8,864 nt of DNA from an uncultured Aquimarina sp. (GTDB taxonomy: Bacteria > Bacteroidota > Bacteroidia > Flavobacteriales > Flavobacteriaceae): the NCBI GenBank assembly GCA_937958735.1, contig CALGNG010000376.1, forward strand, positions 1-8,864, in the 5' to 3' direction. Numbering within the stretch: the first letter of the stretch is position 1; the number at the start of each line of letters is the position of its first letter. This document shows positions 7,220 through 8,864 of this stretch, piece after piece. A model generated the notes under the pieces. The model searched no databases. It was not told the origin of the DNA and saw only the letters and a program-made list of their open reading frames with translations. A program made the translations under genes and the position numbers.

Positions 7220-7780
7220 ATGGAAATAAGATGTGAGTGGTCTACAAAAAGTGACCACGAAAAAGAATATCATGATAAAGAATGGGGAGTGCCATTATAC
7301 GACGACCAGTTATTGTTTGAGTTTTTAATATTAGAAGGAGTTCAAGCAGGTTTAAGTTGGTCTACGGTGTTGGCTAAAAGAGATCATTATAGGTTGGTTT
7401 ACCATAATTTTGACCCTACAATAGTAGCCCAATATAATCAGCAAAAAATAGAAGAACTGTTACAGGATAAAGGAATTATTAGAAATAAACTAAAAGTAAA
7501 TGCTTCTATAAGCAATGCTAAGGCATTTTTAAAGGTAGTAGAAGAGTTTGGATCTTTTAATAGTTATATCTGGGGATTTGTATCGGGTAAACCCATTACA
7601 AACCATTGGAAGACTAAGGAAGAGGTGCCTGCGACAACAGAATTGTCGGATAAAATGGCTAAAGATCTTAAGAAAAGAGGCTTTAAATTTATCGGAAGTA
7701 CCATTTGTTATGCTTTTATGCAGGCAACGGGTATGGTTAACGACCATACTATAGATTGTTTTAGATATAAAGAAGTGTAA
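7220..7780 (+). CDS. tag: DNA-3-methyladenine glycosylase I
   Basis: Tag removes 3-methyladenine from alkylated DNA by cutting the N-glycosidic bond, starting base excision repair in the cytoplasm. The 186-residue length is usual for the family. The four residues expected to bind the structural zinc are present: Cys5, His18, His176 and Cys180. The base-recognition pocket is also intact, with Tyr17, Glu39 in LEGVQAGLSW and Trp47, aligning with Tyr16, Glu38 and Trp46 of E. coli Tag by my reading. The family blocks YHDKEWGVP (17-25), KKRGFKFIGSTICYAFMQA and VNDHTIDC follow in order. The gene stands alone between the terminator ending at 7147 and the DUF58 gene 78 nt downstream. No perfect TAnnTTTG element was found in front; TATTTTTA at 7191-7198 is the nearest candidate. 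No Ada-like regulator is adjacent. Confidence 0.97.
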   Translation: MEIRCEWSTKSDHEKEYHDKEWGVPLYDDQLLFEFLILEGVQAGLSWSTVLAKRDHYRLVYHNFDPTIVAQYNQQKIEELLQDKGIIRNKLKVNASISNAKAFLKVVEEFGSFNSYIWGFVSGKPITNHWKTKEEVPATTELSDKMAKDLKKRGFKFIGSTICYAFMQATGMVNDHTIDCFRYKEV

Positions 7781-7834
7781 ATAATAAAGATGAGGGCTGT
7801 AACGAAGTTCTAAAAGTGTTAGTAAAAACTAATT

Positions 7835-7848
7835 TTAATAATTATTAA
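7835..7848. repeat. 14-bp perfect palindrome just upstream of the DUF58 gene
   Basis: TTAATAATTATTAA reads the same on both strands and ends 10 bp before the TTG start codon at 7859. It could be an operator for a dimeric regulator or the weak end of the tag transcript, but an all-A/T palindrome may arise by chance in DNA of this composition. Confidence 0.3.
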
Positions 7849-7858
7849 GTTAAAGCAG

Positions 7859-8788
7859 TTGAATTTAAAAGAGGTAATAGAGTCCCAGACAGGTTTTGGT
7901 AATTTAGATTTTTTAGCGAAACAAGTAGTAGAAGGATTTATATCTGGTATGCACAAAAGTCCTTTTCATGGGTTTTCTGCGGAATTTGCAGAGCATAAAG
8001 TTTATAACCCAGGAGAAAGTACTCGCCATATAGATTGGAAATTATTTGCAAAAACAGATAAGTTGTATACTAAAAAGTATGACGACGAAACCAATTTACG
8101 ATGTCACTTTATATTAGATAATTCTTCCTCTATGCACTATCCTTTGTTAGAAAAGCAAAGTATAGAAGAGTATAATAAGATAGGTTTTTCTGTATTATCC
8201 ATTGCTTGTTTAATGCGTCTATTAAAAAAACAACGCGATGCCGTAGGGCTAAGTATCTATAATCAAGATTACGAGTTTTATGCCTCGGAAAAGGGAGGGG
8301 AGAGACATCATGCCATGTTGCTACACCAATTAGAAAATGCCATGCATAATTCTAAAAAAGAAAAGCAAACAGAAACCTATGCCATTTTACATCAAATAGC
8401 AGAAAATTTACATAAACGCTCTCTAGTAGTATTGTTTTCGGATATGTTTCAGAATACAGAAGAAGCTTTAAAAATATTTGAAGCCTTACAGCATTTAAAA
8501 CACAACAAGCACGAAGTAATTCTTTTCCATACCTTGGATTATAGTACAGAATTAGATTTTGATTTTTCGAATACCCCACAGCGTTTTATAGATGTAGAAA
8601 CAGGGAAACATATAGATTTGTATGCAGAAAATGCACAAGAAAATTATAAAGCCTCTATGGGGCAATTTGTCGAAGAACTAAAGTTGCAATGTATGCAGTA
8701 TAGAATTAATTATGTGCCAGTGGATATTAAAACAGACATAAATCAAATATTAACACAGTTTTTGGTTAAGCGCCAGCAGTTTGTGTAA
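7859..8788 (+). CDS. DUF58 family protein with vWA-like fold, TTG start
   Basis: This 309-residue cytoplasmic protein belongs to the DUF58 family, which usually partners with MoxR-type AAA+ ATPases. Residues 11-80 carry the family core: TGFGNLDFLAKQVVEGF, HKSPFHGFSAEF and YNPGESTRHIDWKLFAKTDKL. A MIDAS-like DxSxS metal motif follows at 87-91 (LDNSSSM), and VVLFSDMF at about 190-197 could supply a further MIDAS acid. The start codon is inferred to be TTG: the frame is closed by TAA at 7823-7825, there is no in-frame ATG or GTG before 7859, and the next Met (residue 31) would delete conserved sequence. No MoxR gene lies upstream (tag does) and a strong promoter follows, so no Bat-type operon is visible here; a ready partner would have to be encoded elsewhere. 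The function is unknown; it may act in protein complex assembly or envelope stress. Confidence 0.93.
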   Translation: MNLKEVIESQTGFGNLDFLAKQVVEGFISGMHKSPFHGFSAEFAEHKVYNPGESTRHIDWKLFAKTDKLYTKKYDDETNLRCHFILDNSSSMHYPLLEKQSIEEYNKIGFSVLSIACLMRLLKKQRDAVGLSIYNQDYEFYASEKGGERHHAMLLHQLENAMHNSKKEKQTETYAILHQIAENLHKRSLVVLFSDMFQNTEEALKIFEALQHLKHNKHEVILFHTLDYSTELDFDFSNTPQRFIDVETGKHIDLYAENAQENYKASMGQFVEELKLQCMQYRINYVPVDIKTDINQILTQFLVKRQQFV

Positions 8789-8794
8789 ATAAAT

Positions 8795-8814
8795 AAAAAA
8801 TATATTTTTTTTTT
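8795..8814 (+). terminator. A/T-only palindrome with T-run, weak terminator candidate for the DUF58 gene
   Basis: Six A (8795-8800), TATA and ten T (8805-8814) form a 16-bp perfect palindrome with extra T. It lies 7 nt after the DUF58 stop. The stem has no G-C pair, so as an RNA hairpin it would be weak, but the position and T-run fit transcript ending. Confidence 0.4.
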
Positions 8815-8826
8815 ACCTAAAAAATG

Positions 8827-8856
8827 TTGCTAATCAATAAAACAGTTGTATCTTTG
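8827..8856 (+). promoter_or_regulatory. Canonical Bacteroidota promoter for a gene beyond the right edge
   Basis: TTG at 8827-8829 (-33 element) and TATCTTTG at 8849-8856 (-7 element, TAnnTTTG) are separated by exactly 19 nt, the preferred spacing in this phylum. Transcription should begin close to 8862, the last bases of the window. The sharp rise in GC after the -7 box (CACCCGCA) resembles promoters of well-expressed flavobacterial genes. The gene it serves is not in the window. Confidence 0.82.
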
Positions 8857-8864
8857 CACCCGCA

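Noticed and set aside
7529..7754. Overlapping open frames on both strands inside tag
   Set aside because: Tag is complete with all zinc and catalytic residues in its own frame, so these are shadows.
8352..8579. Minus-strand open frame of 75 codons
   Set aside because: It lies within the DUF58 gene on the opposite strand and has no recognisable features.

Overview
The window comes from a low-GC, AT-rich genome that reads as a member of the Bacteroidota, most likely a marine or aquatic Flavobacteriaceae. The evidence is promoter elements of the Bacteroidota type (TAnnTTTG), genes without clear Shine-Dalgarno sequences, a UvrA of the Bacteroidota kind, and a DUF58 protein and an ECF sigma factor of flavobacterial type. 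The species cannot be named from this window.

Layout, left to right. (1) Positions 1-2337, minus strand: a two-gene unit encoding a six-helix membrane protein (2337-1681) and, 11 nt downstream, a membrane-anchored FG-GAP/VCBS-repeat protein ending in an ASPIC/UnbV domain (1669 to beyond the left edge). (2) Positions 2338-3271: about 930 bases of very AT-rich DNA with no convincing gene. It holds an 11-bp direct repeat near the membrane gene, a small perfect hairpin, and one open but ATG-less frame that may be a gene relic. (3) 3272-6070, minus strand: uvrA. (4) 6071-6265: a divergent control region with a -7 element for uvrA and another for the sigma gene, 40 bp apart. (5) 6266-7147, plus strand: an ECF sigma factor, then an ORF of only 48 codons, closed by a strong intrinsic terminator. 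(6) 7220-7780: tag, DNA-3-methyladenine glycosylase I. (7) 7859-8788: a DUF58/vWA-like protein that apparently starts with TTG. (8) 8827-8856: a textbook Bacteroidota promoter that must drive a gene beyond the right edge.

How the genes may work together: uvrA (nucleotide excision repair) and tag (base excision of alkylated adenine) are both DNA repair genes and flank the sigma factor. No shared regulation is visible apart from the uvrA/sigma divergent promoter. The sigma gene and the 48-codon ORF probably form one transcription unit. The DUF58 gene lacks an adjacent MoxR ATPase gene inside the window. The FG-GAP protein and its membrane neighbour probably act at the cell envelope, with unknown function.

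Most of the window is ordinary chromosomal housekeeping DNA. I see no CRISPR array, phage, intact insertion sequence, tRNA or rRNA. The least explained items are the 48-codon ORF behind the sigma factor, the membrane protein/FG-GAP pair, and the gene-free block at 2338-3271.
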